Assembly (NCBI GenBank): GCA_014526335.1
Contig: JACTAT010000058.1
Location: 100,904 to 164,903, forward strand
DNA from: Chrysaora quinquecirrha
Lineage: Eukaryota > Cnidaria > Scyphozoa > Semaeostomeae > Pelagiidae
Length of the DNA stretch: 64,000 bases
Reading direction: 5' to 3'
Part shown: piece after piece, positions 32,541 to 42,867 of the stretch
Position numbering within the stretch: the first letter of the stretch is position 1
Layout of the letters: the number at the start of each line of letters is the position of its first letter
The notes under the pieces: generated by a model
Database searches by the model: none
The model's input: the letters and a program-made list of their open reading frames with translations, nothing else
What the model was told of the DNA's origin: nothing
Position numbers and translations under genes: made by a program

Positions 32541-32943
32541 CACGCTTTTTTTTTTATAAGGAACCTACCTCAAGGCCTAGTTCTTAAAGTTCCTTATTTT
32601 TGGGCCTCTTTTGAGGCAATTGTAGTTCCAAAAGTTCCTTAATAGTTCCTTAATTTTAACTGCATATACAGTGGTCTTAACAATAAAAGAGAGACATTTG
32701 CATGTGAGCAAAGCTCCAGACTACTCAAAGAAACATTTGATACATGCTTAACGACAATTTATGTGATTTTTGACTGCAAATGAATGGCACCGGCTTTCTA
32801 ATTCTTGATTATTTGCAGTGATAAAAGTATTCAACATTCAAAAGTTCCTTAATGATTTTCGCTTTAGTAGTATAAGTTCTTTAAATTTTCGGGCCTTCTA
32901 CATGTAGGTTCCTTATAAAGTGGTTCCTTATAAAAAAAGCGTG
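32541..32943. mobile_element. TA-flanked MITE with CACGCTTTTTT ends
   Basis: The left end CACGCTTTTTTTTTTATAAG mirrors the right end CTTATAAAAAAAGCGTG. TA borders both ends (32539-32540 and 32944-32945). The interior repeats AAGTTCCTTA words near both ends. Confidence 0.85.
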
Positions 32944-33215
32944 TAGTTTAGGTTTAAATGAATTAGCTTTAAGTTTAAAGAGAAAATACACTCTTTTTTA
33001 ATAAGCAACCGCTCAATAAGCAACTACGGCTGAACTGACCTTAACATTAAGCAACTTGAGGGCTCAATTGAATTACTGTAAGCAACTAAGAAGTCAAACA
33101 ACCAAGCTTATTCTCTTTCTTGAGTTAGGAAATTGTTCTTCGTTCTAATGTTTTTCATGTTCAAGTTCGTTCGCTAACGTTTTTCCACTTACTGACTCCT
33201 AAAAATCATGTAGTA

Positions 33216-33600
33216 CACGTTTTTTTATGAGAAACCGGTTTATAAGAAACCTAGAACTAGACACCCCAAAAGTTAAGAAACTTTTAAAACTAGGAGGAAA
33301 GAGTTAAGAAACTTAAGAAATTTTTGTGTTAGTTTTCCAACATACTGATTTCACATTTGTGGACGTAGTAATCAATCCTCAAGGTTTCCGTGCGATTTCT
33401 CGCACCAGAATGGCTAATTCTTTGAAATACAATGATATTAACCATTTGCTTGCTATATTCACGTTTTTTATCGTTTTTACTGCAATTTATTTTCATTAAA
33501 TTAAGAAAATGTTAAGAAACTTTTGGACCTAAAATTAGGCCAAAAATTAAGAAACTTTTAGAACTAGGCCCCGAGCCAGGTTTCTTATAAAAAAAACTTG
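33216..33600. mobile_element. TA-flanked MITE with CACGTTTTTTT ends
   Basis: The left end CACGTTTTTTTATGAGAAACC mirrors CAGGTTTCTTATAAAAAAAACTTG. TA is present on both sides. It repeats TTAAGAAACTTTT words internally. Same family as 30492-30866, 32541-32943 and 35061-35427. A further end is at 36600-36615. Confidence 0.8.
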
Positions 33601-34453
33601 TATTAACTATGTAAAAACTAAGCAAAAACATATGATCCGTTGTACAATAATTCCCAAGGAGATGATCATCGCATCATATGCACAGGGAATTGTAGTCTGA
33701 AGTGTAGTAGCGCATTCAGTGAGTCTGCGCTACTAAATGCAGAAGCGAAAATGCAACCTCGCTTTCGTTTCAATCACAAAATGCATGCTCTTTCAAGATT
33801 TCAATATTCTTGGAGGCATGCAGAAAACGAGGCCCTTAGTTGAAAAGGTGTATTGTAGGAAGTGTAGTCGCGCATTCAGTGAGTCTCTCTAAATTAAAAA
33901 CGAGTTTTAATTTCAAGATTCTTGGAGATGCAGCAGATGTATAGCAGATGCTGATATGAAAAACTACTGGTTGCAAAAGGAGGGAAAACTGCGCCAGATG
34001 ACAGCCATTTTAGTTAGCTTTTGCTGTTTAATCGATAATATTTTCCTTCTCTGATTGGGCTTTGGCGCCTTTGTCGACAATTGTTAGCAGGTTCCATGTC
34101 GAAACAGGTTTTTGAATCAATATGTTGGAGACAAAACATTAAATATGCATTATTTGTCACAGCAACGTTCGTTTTTCTCTCCTCGACAAGTCTTCGATTT
34201 TGATTTTCACCTGTTCTTGGGAGGCTTGTTACGGTGAAGCAAGCTTCCTTTATCCGGGATATCAACTGAGCTACGAATAGCGATCAAACATTCAGGCATT
34301 GGTGGTGTACATTTAGACTTATTACATGAGGTGTAGTTATCGCTATTGAGTCTATGATGGACGCCCAAACTACTCTGAGCAAACAACTGTATTGTTGTTG
34401 CTGTTGTTGTTGTTGCTGCTAGCGAAGATTGGGACTCATGTAATACGTCTAGT

Positions 34454-34515
34454 GTACATTAGGATGATGATTATGATGATGATAATAACAATGATAATAA
34501 TAATGATAATAATGT

Positions 34516-34601
<86 letters not shown>

Positions 34602-34920
34602 CTGATGCTGATGCTGATGCTGATGATGGTGATGATGAAGTAGATGGTGGTGGTGATTATTATGATATTGATCATCATTAGAATGGTGATGATTATGATG
34701 ATGATTATTCATATTATTATGATGATGATTATGATAGTCATCACGATGATGACACTGTATCGTGATAATTTGATGATACAAGAGAATTTTTTAATTTCTT
34801 GATGATACAAGAGAAATGGTCAGTGATAGCGATGTAGTAGCTATAGTAACAATGATGATGATGACGACAATGATTATGATGATGATGACAATTATGATGA
34901 TGATTATTATGATGATCTGG
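34454..34920 (+). repeat. (ATG)n array with GAT/ATT variants
   Basis: An uninterrupted ATG run at about 34515-34600 is flanked by degenerate GAT, ATT and GCTGAT repeats. The poly-Met, poly-Ile and poly-His frames are by-products. It begins at the right end of a GACTTATTAC-type element (34315-34450). Confidence 0.93.
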
Positions 34921-35060
34921 CAAGCTACAGTACAAGCAAGCAATGCAGTATTTTTTTGTTAGAGCAGGTCGGTGTCTGGTTACTTGGCTGGAGATGGTTT
35001 GGACCTGCAGCTTGCGCCCCCAGACTAAAGTTTCAGAACAAATATCTTGGGTTCTGGGTA

Positions 35061-35427
35061 TACGTTTTTTTTATAAGGAACCTTTGGTCTGAGTTGAGGC
35101 TGGAGTTCCTTAATTTTTCAACAAAATGAGTCTGAAAGTTCCTTATACTGATCCTTGTCGTGGGATATGTATAAGTACTAATTTCTACAGCAAATTCATA
35201 GAAACTATCTTTCATTTCTAACTTTACGTATAAATAGAGCATTTTGGGGAAGAAGGATGGGAAATATATTGTACTTCTGTTCCTTTTTCGTACAAACCGT
35301 CTTCTTCTTTAAAAAAGAATTTCTTAGTTTTTCATCCGAGCCTTGGCAGTTCCTTAAAGTTCCTTAATTTTTCGGGATTTTTCAGCCTTGAGTTCCCTAT
35401 AAAGGTGTTCCTTATAAAAAAATGTGT
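35061..35427. mobile_element. TA-flanked MITE with TACGTTTTTTTT ends
   Basis: The left end ACGTTTTTTTTATAAGGAACC mirrors GTTCCTTATAAAAAAATGTG. Interior words AGTTCCTTAATTTTTC repeat close to both ends, as in the other family members. Confidence 0.75.
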
Positions 35428-37787
35428 ACTCATTGATTGAACTGTGAAGGATGGAGAGCTGAGTTGACTATGCCTGTAGACATTTATTCCCGACGATACT
35501 CGAACCCAGGACCTACGGATCATGAGCTACGACAGGACTACCCGAGGACAATGATTATAGATTTTAACACCTTGTCTCGTGGCATGTAATTGATTGAAAA
35601 TTAACACTTTAACACCTCAGCACCATTCTTCATATGCGTGAAGTGACCCCCTGAGGTTGCCCTTAGGGTGTGTCACATATCGGAAAATGTGGGGTGTTGA
35701 AGCATGACATTTCCTGGCCCCCCCTATTTCGATTAGCCCTGGGAAACATTTTAACACTGTACTCCGAGGCAGGAAAGCGGGCCTTTGAAATGAAAGCGCG
35801 AAAGCTTTTGATAGGGTACGGTTTACCCTTCCAGGCCTAAACAAACGGCTAGAGCAAGCAATTCAGGTGCTTTTGGTGTGAATTGGTTTTCGAATTAGCG
35901 AAAATGTTTTTCATAGCCAAAACATTTTTTTTGCGTGTAGCCAGAAAAACTTTCTCTCGCTGTTGCAATAAAAAGATTATGGATTTTTTCAGACAGATGA
36001 GTCGTCAAAACATTACCTTCGTTTTGGCTAATGAGCGATTCTTTAGCATATTGAATGATGGTGTTTCGCGAATTTGTAAACACAAGTCATGTGTGTGAAG
36101 AGATGAAATGAATGTGGCGTTATTCACGAAAACATTATGTCTGCTTTCTCAAGTGTTATGGCAGACGCAAACAATTGTTTAAATAAAACGCGAACATGAA
36201 TGTATAGCACCAGTTATCGTCGCCACAAACTTATCCGCGGAGCGACTGAAAGCAACATAGTAGGCGAGACAGTTTGCTTTTGTTTTGGTCTAGACACCAT
36301 GAATTGACTGCCTAAAGTTGGCCTACTGACGTTCGTTGAAAACATTTTGAACACGCCCTTTGAGAAACACATGCATTCTTGCCAAGAATCTTGTAGGGAT
36401 AGGAAAAAACAAAACCGCAGCCGCAAGCCCTAAACCGCTCGTGCAGTAGCCAGTTTCCAAATGGCTTCACTTTTTTTACGAGTTCAGATGTTTTTCAGAT
36501 GTTACAAGAAACTTTAGAAATTTTAAGAAACTGTGAAGAAACTTTTAGAGCTAAAGGGCTAAAAATTAAGAAACTTTAAGAACTAGGCCCCGAGCCAGTT
36601 TCTTATAAAAACGTGTAAGTGTACAAATACTGTACAATATTGTATGGTTCTTTCTAATGAATTTCAAAATATTAAGGATTAAAAACTTTCTTCTTCCTAG
36701 CGGAAAGCTAACGGAAACACTTTTTCCAAAACACCTCCTAAAAATAGCAAATGTGCGGGTGTGTTTTCTAAAGGATACATTCTGTAGATAAACGCGTTTT
36801 TCTTAAGTAAGTTAAATGAAATCTTTATCAGAACTATCTTATAAAAAAATTGAAAATTTAGCTTTTTTTGCTATTCCGGAGAAAAACTTTAGTTTGGTGC
36901 AAATATAATTTAGTTTATTTATATTACATCTTCTCCTGGAGGGAATGATGTTTTGTAGGATGCAAGTAAAGGTTGCTAAAAACAGTTTTCATTAAAAAAC
37001 CAGACTCGTAAAACGGGCCTAAAATGGGATGAAGTGCCTGGGATAGAGAATCAAGGGGCTGCAGGGTACAAGGGGTGAAGAAAGGGGTAATAAACCGTTG
37101 ATCTAGCCAGCCGTCTGATTGGTGCCTTTGAGATATGTCCTGCTAATTTCACCTTTGTTTCGCTCGTCCAATCCTCTAGAGGCGGCCTAAATGAACAAAG
37201 GGCCTGCTGCGATCGCATTGCAGGCGATTTCAAAGCCAAATTACAGCACTACATTAGAGGCCCAGAAATTATGCGATCTGTTGACAATTTTCTCAAAGTT
37301 CTCAAGCGTTTATTTCATGAACGGCTGGTTCAGAAAACTCGTCGATCGCTTCGGAAATAAAGTATATATGTGTGAAGGATATTTCGCGAGGATTGTCTGA
37401 AAGCGAAGACTTTAGGAATTAGTGATTCATATGTGAGGATTTTCATGACGCCTTTGCCCTGCCATTCGTCTGAGACATTCACTAACTATTTTGGCTGACG
37501 GATACTGTCTGAGACAGAATTGATTGTTGGTCAGCAACCCAGACGATCGTGCAGCATGGTTTTTAAAAACAGATCTAGGTGGCAGAATACACTTTAGTCG
37601 TAAACACAAGCTTTTATCAAGACTTGCTCGTGTTTTTCACCGTTTTTAAACATCGAAAATCGTTGTTTTTGTCGATCAAAGCACACTGATCTATTTTTGC
37701 AAGCAGGGAAGTTCTCAGAGGTCAAATAAAGCGTGGCGGTTAGGTTTGGATAATTGCCTTCGCGTTGATCAGCCAAGTTTGACTAAA

Positions 37788-40046
37788 ATGTCTGCTTCCC
37801 ACTCGATCATTGATGGAAGGTTCCATCGGGAACCAAATCGTGATACTTTATTGGATTTAATATTGAAAAAATACAATCAATCTTCAAGAGACTCGATCCG
37901 TGGTCCTGTAGCTACAAAATCAGATTTAAAGGCCTTCAAACTCAGAGCAGCCAACTCGGCCTCGAGAAAAGAAACGAAGGATTATCGATACAAAAAGGAA
38001 CCCGACGCAAATAAACTCAGAGAAACTATTTTAGATGGAGTATCTGTTGGATGTTTTAATGTTGGCGGAGAAAAGCGATTGTGTTTCACAGAAATAGTCC
38101 AAAATGTCCTCAAAGATTTCAACGTGCATGAAATTTTTAGCCGAAGGGACGAGTTGTTGATTTATTGTTCAAAATGTTCACCGCAGCAGCTAGATTCGTT
38201 GAAATTGGCTGGAATTTTGCCATGGACATCGACTTCGAGTAATTTGATAAGTAAAAGCGATGCTTATAGACTTTGGGGAAGTTTGTATGGTTCTCGTGCG
38301 CCTAAAATCGATCCGAAAATTCGCATACGAAATACATTAAATTTCGAGGTTTTTCATGAATGTTTTGGCGGCTGTGTTGGATTATTCGAGCCAGAACTTT
38401 ACACCGAACCAACATCTCAATGCATAAGATGTACGGAGTGTAATGGCCTGTTTTCAACGAAGAAATTCGTATCTCACAACCACACTTCCTTCGATGAAGT
38501 TCACACATGTCACTGGGGCTTTGACAGTTCAAGATGGAGGGCCTATTTGATGCTTGTCGAACAAAAACCGACACGTGAATTGTTGTTTTTGTGGGACAGC
38601 ATAAAAAATAAATTCAATGGAAACCGCGCAAAGAAAACAACGTCTGCAGACAACGTCGAGAAACAAGACCCTGATTTCGTCGCGTTCATCAAATCTCCTG
38701 AGAGGAAGAAGGCGACCTTTTCACCTATTGAGACGTTGAGAATTGACCGAGAAGCACGTTTGTCCTCCTCAGACACGGATTCATCCGATGGCAGGCCTTC
38801 TTCGGCTAACGAATTCAAAGATGTCAGCAGACAGTCTGCTTTTCACCCGTGGTCGCCAACCCACAAGAGTGTGTCAACACAGCGTGCAAACATGGAAAGT
38901 TCAAGCCAAACGCGTTTTATATTCCCAACAGAACGCAGTAAAGAGCCCCATCACTCCATGAGTGCTACCCCCAAACCCCCAAGTCACTCCTTCCCAAGTC
39001 GAGTCAGCTACCAGCCACAGTCAAATCTCGCTGTGGTACATGCGCAGTGTGGATGCCCAGGCCCATTGGGTGCGTCCCCCATGTATCTGTCATGTCAGCA
39101 ATGCAAGAATGCTGCAGCAAGTGCATCATGCACTGGCTTGCAACTTTTGGCACAAAAGGCATCTGAAAGACCAGGGGAGATGGAGAATTCAGGGGCAGCA
39201 ACCCCTGGGGGTTGCCAATCTGGCTGTGAATATTGCCAGAATCAGAGGTCACACACCTCTGACACCCTTGAGAGTATGGTGGAGAATATTCTAAGGAAAT
39301 ATATGTCATCTGAGGTGAAACAGCCTAATATTAGAGATGTGAGTCATTTATTGGCAAGTGAGCTGAAAAGGCTGCATTTGAGTGAGGAAGAGAAGATCAG
39401 AGAGCTATCTCTGCAGAATCAAAGATTACAGACTGAGCTACACTTGATGAAAATGAACTATGAGAAAAAGTACTCAGAGTCCTTGGATACTAAGCGTAGA
39501 GTTGAGCAAGAGCTGGAAGTTGTACAGCGTGAACACCAGAAGGACATTGCCAGGTTTAACAGAATAACATGGGAATTTCAACAGGAGGTGAACAGACATA
39601 AAACTGGAAATGAAAACGCTGACACAAAAGAAACAATGGATGCTTTGAGAAAGGAAACAATTATGCTAAGTGCGCAGTTGGAACAAAGCCAAATTGAACA
39701 AGAAAATTTACGCAAGCAATTACAAAGTCTATGGCAGAGTGGTTCATTCAACCGGCCAGCTCAAAGATCTACAAATATGGATGTCGATTATCCCACAGCT
39801 CACAGCATTGTCCGCCATTTTCCGCTTCATCTCAAACGCGAGGCCGAAGAACCGATGGAAAGTTGGGCGGGAAAATCGCAAAGCGCCTCCGCAGCTATAG
39901 CGACAAACCCAGAGCATCACAGGGACGGTTCTAGAGATCACACTAAATCTGAGCCAACTGGGGTTATTCAGTCGCCAAAAGAGAAAAAAGAAATCGTTGA
40001 CGTCATAGAAACATCAGATGACAGTGATATTGAAATTGAAACATAA
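37788..40046 (+). CDS. SKI: SKI/SNO family transcriptional corepressor, single exon
   Basis: The protein is 752 residues from the ATG at 37788 (ACTAAAATGT, A at -3). An upstream in-frame TTG is not a credible start. Residues about 85-170 form the SKI/SNO/Dac domain (GGEKRLC, LLIYCSKCSPQQLDSLKLAGILP). Residues about 185-260 form the SMAD4-binding SAND-like domain with Cys/His zinc ligands (YHECF-like FHECFGGC, QCIRC, FVSHNH, TCHWGFDSSRWRAYL). A Ser/Pro-rich middle is followed by a coiled coil (about residues 520-640). The C-terminus has LKRE, a SUMO-attachment consensus, and EIVDVIETSDDSD, which looks like a SUMO-interacting motif. The family represses TGF-beta/BMP target genes through SMADs in the nucleus. 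The SAND-like region is of SKI/SKIL rather than SKOR type, but SKI versus SKIL cannot be decided. Vertebrate relatives have several exons. Confidence 0.92.
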   Translation: MSASHSIIDGRFHREPNRDTLLDLILKKYNQSSRDSIRGPVATKSDLKAFKLRAANSASRKETKDYRYKKEPDANKLRETILDGVSVGCFNVGGEKRLCFTEIVQNVLKDFNVHEIFSRRDELLIYCSKCSPQQLDSLKLAGILPWTSTSSNLISKSDAYRLWGSLYGSRAPKIDPKIRIRNTLNFEVFHECFGGCVGLFEPELYTEPTSQCIRCTECNGLFSTKKFVSHNHTSFDEVHTCHWGFDSSRWRAYLMLVEQKPTRELLFLWDSIKNKFNGNRAKKTTSADNVEKQDPDFVAFIKSPERKKATFSPIETLRIDREARLSSSDTDSSDGRPSSANEFKDVSRQSAFHPWSPTHKSVSTQRANMESSSQTRFIFPTERSKEPHHSMSATPKPPSHSFPSRVSYQPQSNLAVVHAQCGCPGPLGASPMYLSCQQCKNAAASASCTGLQLLAQKASERPGEMENSGAATPGGCQSGCEYCQNQRSHTSDTLESMVENILRKYMSSEVKQPNIRDVSHLLASELKRLHLSEEEKIRELSLQNQRLQTELHLMKMNYEKKYSESLDTKRRVEQELEVVQREHQKDIARFNRITWEFQQEVNRHKTGNENADTKETMDALRKETIMLSAQLEQSQIEQENLRKQLQSLWQSGSFNRPAQRSTNMDVDYPTAHSIVRHFPLHLKREAEEPMESWAGKSQSASAAIATNPEHHRDGSRDHTKSEPTGVIQSPKEKKEIVDVIETSDDSDIEIET

Positions 40047-40761
40047 AAGGTATTTAACGAATTTTATCTTATTATTATAATATTTCTGTCTGTAGAAAAA
40101 TTCTTGCTTTTTCCTATACAATTTGTGTATAATAAATGACTGGAATTACTATGCTTTAAGGTTATTTGATTAATTAGGTAATGAAGCGTTTTTTCCATAT
40201 AAAATCTGGGAATAATGGATTTTGAATCATACTGAGCATCTGAGGCCCATTCATTGAGGAAAAATCAAGCAATTACTACAACTTAATATTTTCACAAGAA
40301 AGTAGAGGGTTTCTATAATACACCTTTCTAACTTAGGGCCTCGTTTTCAAAATATTTAAGAAAAATGCCTCACAGAAACATTTCAACTTCAGATTTTTGA
40401 CTTTTAAGCCTCTAGTCCTTACAATGTTGATTTCATAGCGATTAAAAATTGTAAAGATTTGACCATGAAAAAATGACTGAGGGTTTAAAATTTCACCCAA
40501 AATTCTTGGAGGAACAAATTTGCGTAAGTTTTCTAAACGAGGCTCTTAGTTGAAAAGGCGTCTTTCCATTGGCTTTTTGACTGGGGGACTAGGGAGAGTC
40601 ATCTTTTGGGGATAATGATTTGCAGCCCCAGACCTCTGGCGGATGGTTTACTGTTGGGAAATTGAGATAATTTAGCATGGCAACAAAATTTAATTTTTGG
40701 CGTTTAAATCTGCAAGAAACATCCGATCCGACTTGTTGGTCCCTTGGCAATGTGGGCCACA
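40047..40761. other. Intergenic stretch between SKI-like gene and inverted repeat
   Basis: After the poly(A) signal the sequence is unremarkable. A phrase ACGAGGCTCTTAGTTGAAAAGGCG near 40540 resembles one at 33825-33850. No gene is seen. Confidence 0.5.
40131..40136 (+). terminator. Poly(A) signal AATAAA of the SKI-like gene
   Basis: AATAAA lies 84 bases after the stop codon in an A/T-rich stretch. It is the first canonical signal downstream of the gene. Confidence 0.6.
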
Positions 40762-42700
40762 TAGACAGGGAAATTACTACAACCATCTAGCAAACTGCCT
40801 AACCCTAAATTTTATTTCGGATTCGGGTTCTCCATGTTGAAGAGTATCTAAAACTGCCAGGGGCCATTTTGGGCGTGGCCTGGTTTTCACGTGATTCGCG
40901 ACCACACCCACCCATGGTCTGAAAAAAATTTTTTTTGGAATTTTTGGAAAATTTTTTCACCAATGTGTAGTGTATCACAAGGCAAGAAATAAATTATAAA
41001 ACACTTACTACTTTTCTCTTACCATTCGGGAGGTACAGCGTCTCAAAGTTTGTGTTGTTGTTGTTGTTAAAAAACATAAAGATGTCAATATTGCGCGTAT
41101 AAACTGGAGTTTTCGAGTTGGAATCCAGAGTTATAATAAAGATAGTTTAAGTGGTGTATTTACACTATTTACAATGTATGTTTGCCTTGTCTGGTAGATT
41201 TACTGGAGTATCAAGGCAGCCATTCGTCGAACGAATCTTCACTGGACAGAAAGTCCGAAACCTTCCAATCGCTTTCATCTGCTTCCGATAATATGGCTGT
41301 TTCTGGGTTGGATTGTATTGTTTCGTTATCACCATTGTAAATGCTAGGCTGCTAGGCGATTCTTCGTCTTCTGAGATGTCTTTCATGGCTGCAAGAATAG
41401 AAGATATCTTACGTTTTCTTTTTTTTTTGGTTTCGGTGCTGTGGCTTCACTTAGCTCATCTCCGGCATCAGTGGGGGCCTTTTGGGAAGAATTTCGTTTT
41501 TTCCTCTTTTCTGTCGAAAATGACTCTGGTACCTGGCTTCCAGTAAACCATACTGGCGAGACGATATTTTCTACTGGGTCCCATTGCCATCCGTTTTCGT
41601 CAAAGAGTATCGATGGCACTTGCGGCATGTGACAATGATACCATAAAAATGCTTGATAATGGCAGCGTTTGATTGCCTGTTCTACTGACTTGGGATTAGG
41701 TGGTATGCCCATGGATGATTTGGTTTTCATCTCTTTATATAGTCGTATTCCTGTACTCAATGTTCTTCCACTGAATATGTTTTTTCGAATGAATTCCTTT
41801 ATGTCATCGATATCATTGTCTTTTATGTCTCTTTCACTTCCAAGTTTTTGCAGTTATTTGACATCTTCGAGCCTCTTCTTGACTTTTTGGAGTGCCCGAA
41901 CTTTTCCAGCTTTATAGAAATACGACGTTGAGTCACATCCTGCCAGACAGTGCAGCGCTGGTATGGCAGGTGACAGCTCTTCTCCAAGAAATTCGCAAAT
42001 CGACTTTATATCGACGTATTTTTCCTTTTCAAAGTTAAAAAACCAGTTGAACTTTACGCTCATGGATTGATATGCCCAAACCATCAAAATCAAAACATCA
42101 GCATGCTTTGCCACAATGTCCACATCATTTTCTGCCAGTAATGCATGCAAAATAAGGCGTGTGTCCGCTTCCTCGTGGTTGCAGCTGAAGAATTCTTCCG
42201 CTTCATTGTTGACAATGTTGAAGGCTTTTTCTGCAGATGTTACGATCAAAGCGCTAGAAGATTTTTACCTTCCTGCGTGACATAAGAGGCAACCAGTTTG
42301 GTTAATTGCTCTTTATTTGCGCCATTATGAAGGAATTCCTGTTACTTGCTTCCCTCTAACATTCTTTGCTCGACACCTGTTACATACGTTTCGGCTCCAG
42401 GTGCACCTCTTTTCTTTCGCAAACAGCTTTTGACGCTCCGTTCCAAATAGTTATCATTTACCATTGCAAGCATCACCGGTTGTGAATCCTTTGGTGGCTG
42501 CATAAAGCGAACCAGGCATTTTATCCAATCTTTGTAGGTCTGCTTGGGTTTTAACGACCTTACAGCAGCCATCCCATCAACAAGCCAAACGGCACTCTTT
42601 GGAGCGTCTGAACTAACTCCTGATGACTGTGAAATTAGGTAGTTTCGGAAAGAAGCTTTCTCGCCTTGTCGTAGCATAGAATCAGGTGTCGCGATGGCCA
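40762..42700. repeat. Left arm of a 4-kb inverted repeat
   Basis: These 1939 bases are the reverse complement of 42868-44799 except for a handful of small differences. The outermost match is TAGACAGGGAAATT against AATTTCCCTGTCTA, and the innermost is ATCGCGACACC against its inverse. No target duplication is visible at the outer borders. The arm includes a decayed transposon gene and its A/T-rich 3' flank. Confidence 0.95.
41165..42680 (-). pseudogene. Decayed transposon-associated gene, left-arm copy (HEEADTR family)
   Basis: Reading inward to outward on the minus strand: GEKASFRNYLIS, AVWLVDGMAAVRSL, then HEEADTRLILHALL, HADVLILMV, ALHCLAGCDSTSYF and a lysine-rich C-terminus. The spaced acidic residues (VDGMA, HEEADTR, GCD) resemble a PIN/XPG-type nuclease fold, but this is inference. 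Similar HEEADTR proteins are common as repeats in cnidarian genomes. The frame is broken by a TAA shared with the other arm (after KRLEDVK) and by a frame change before IVTSAEKAF. The stretch from IVTSAEKAF to KRLEDVK is open in this copy. The N-terminus is cut off at the spacer. Confidence 0.7.
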
Positions 42701-42867
42701 GTGGTACTGTAGTGATACTGTAGTGATCGGATAATCAAATGCTTCTTCTAACGATGAAAATTTAGATATTATTAGTCCAAAAGCCTGAAAGTCTACTTTC
42801 AAGATTTCAGCTGCCTTTTGGTTTTATTTTGTTTGATGATACCTGTTTTCAAAAGCACTTTCCTTAT
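42701..42867. other. Spacer of the inverted repeat
   Basis: The 167 bases contain a short direct repeat (ACTGTAGTGAT twice) and no recognisable coding sequence. Both transposon-gene copies lose their N-terminus here. Confidence 0.7.

Larger units (their letters stand above)
29524..37787. other. Gene-poor, repeat-rich interval
   Basis: Beyond the elements listed separately I see no gene in these 8 kb. Poly-A/T runs (31939-31953, 32099-32107) and A/T-rich sequence occupy 31.7-32.5 kb. A direct repeat with GCGCATTCAGTGAGTCT occurs at 33710 and 33870. The minus-strand frame at 31201-31576 has no family resemblance I can name. The last 1.2 kb before 37788 probably includes the SKI-like 5' region. 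Confidence 0.5.

Noticed and set aside
34392..34935. Poly-Met, poly-Ile and poly-His frames
   Set aside because: By-products of an (ATG)n array on both strands.
37746..37787. Upstream extension of the SKI-like protein
   Set aside because: It begins at TTG; the ATG at 37788 has a good context.
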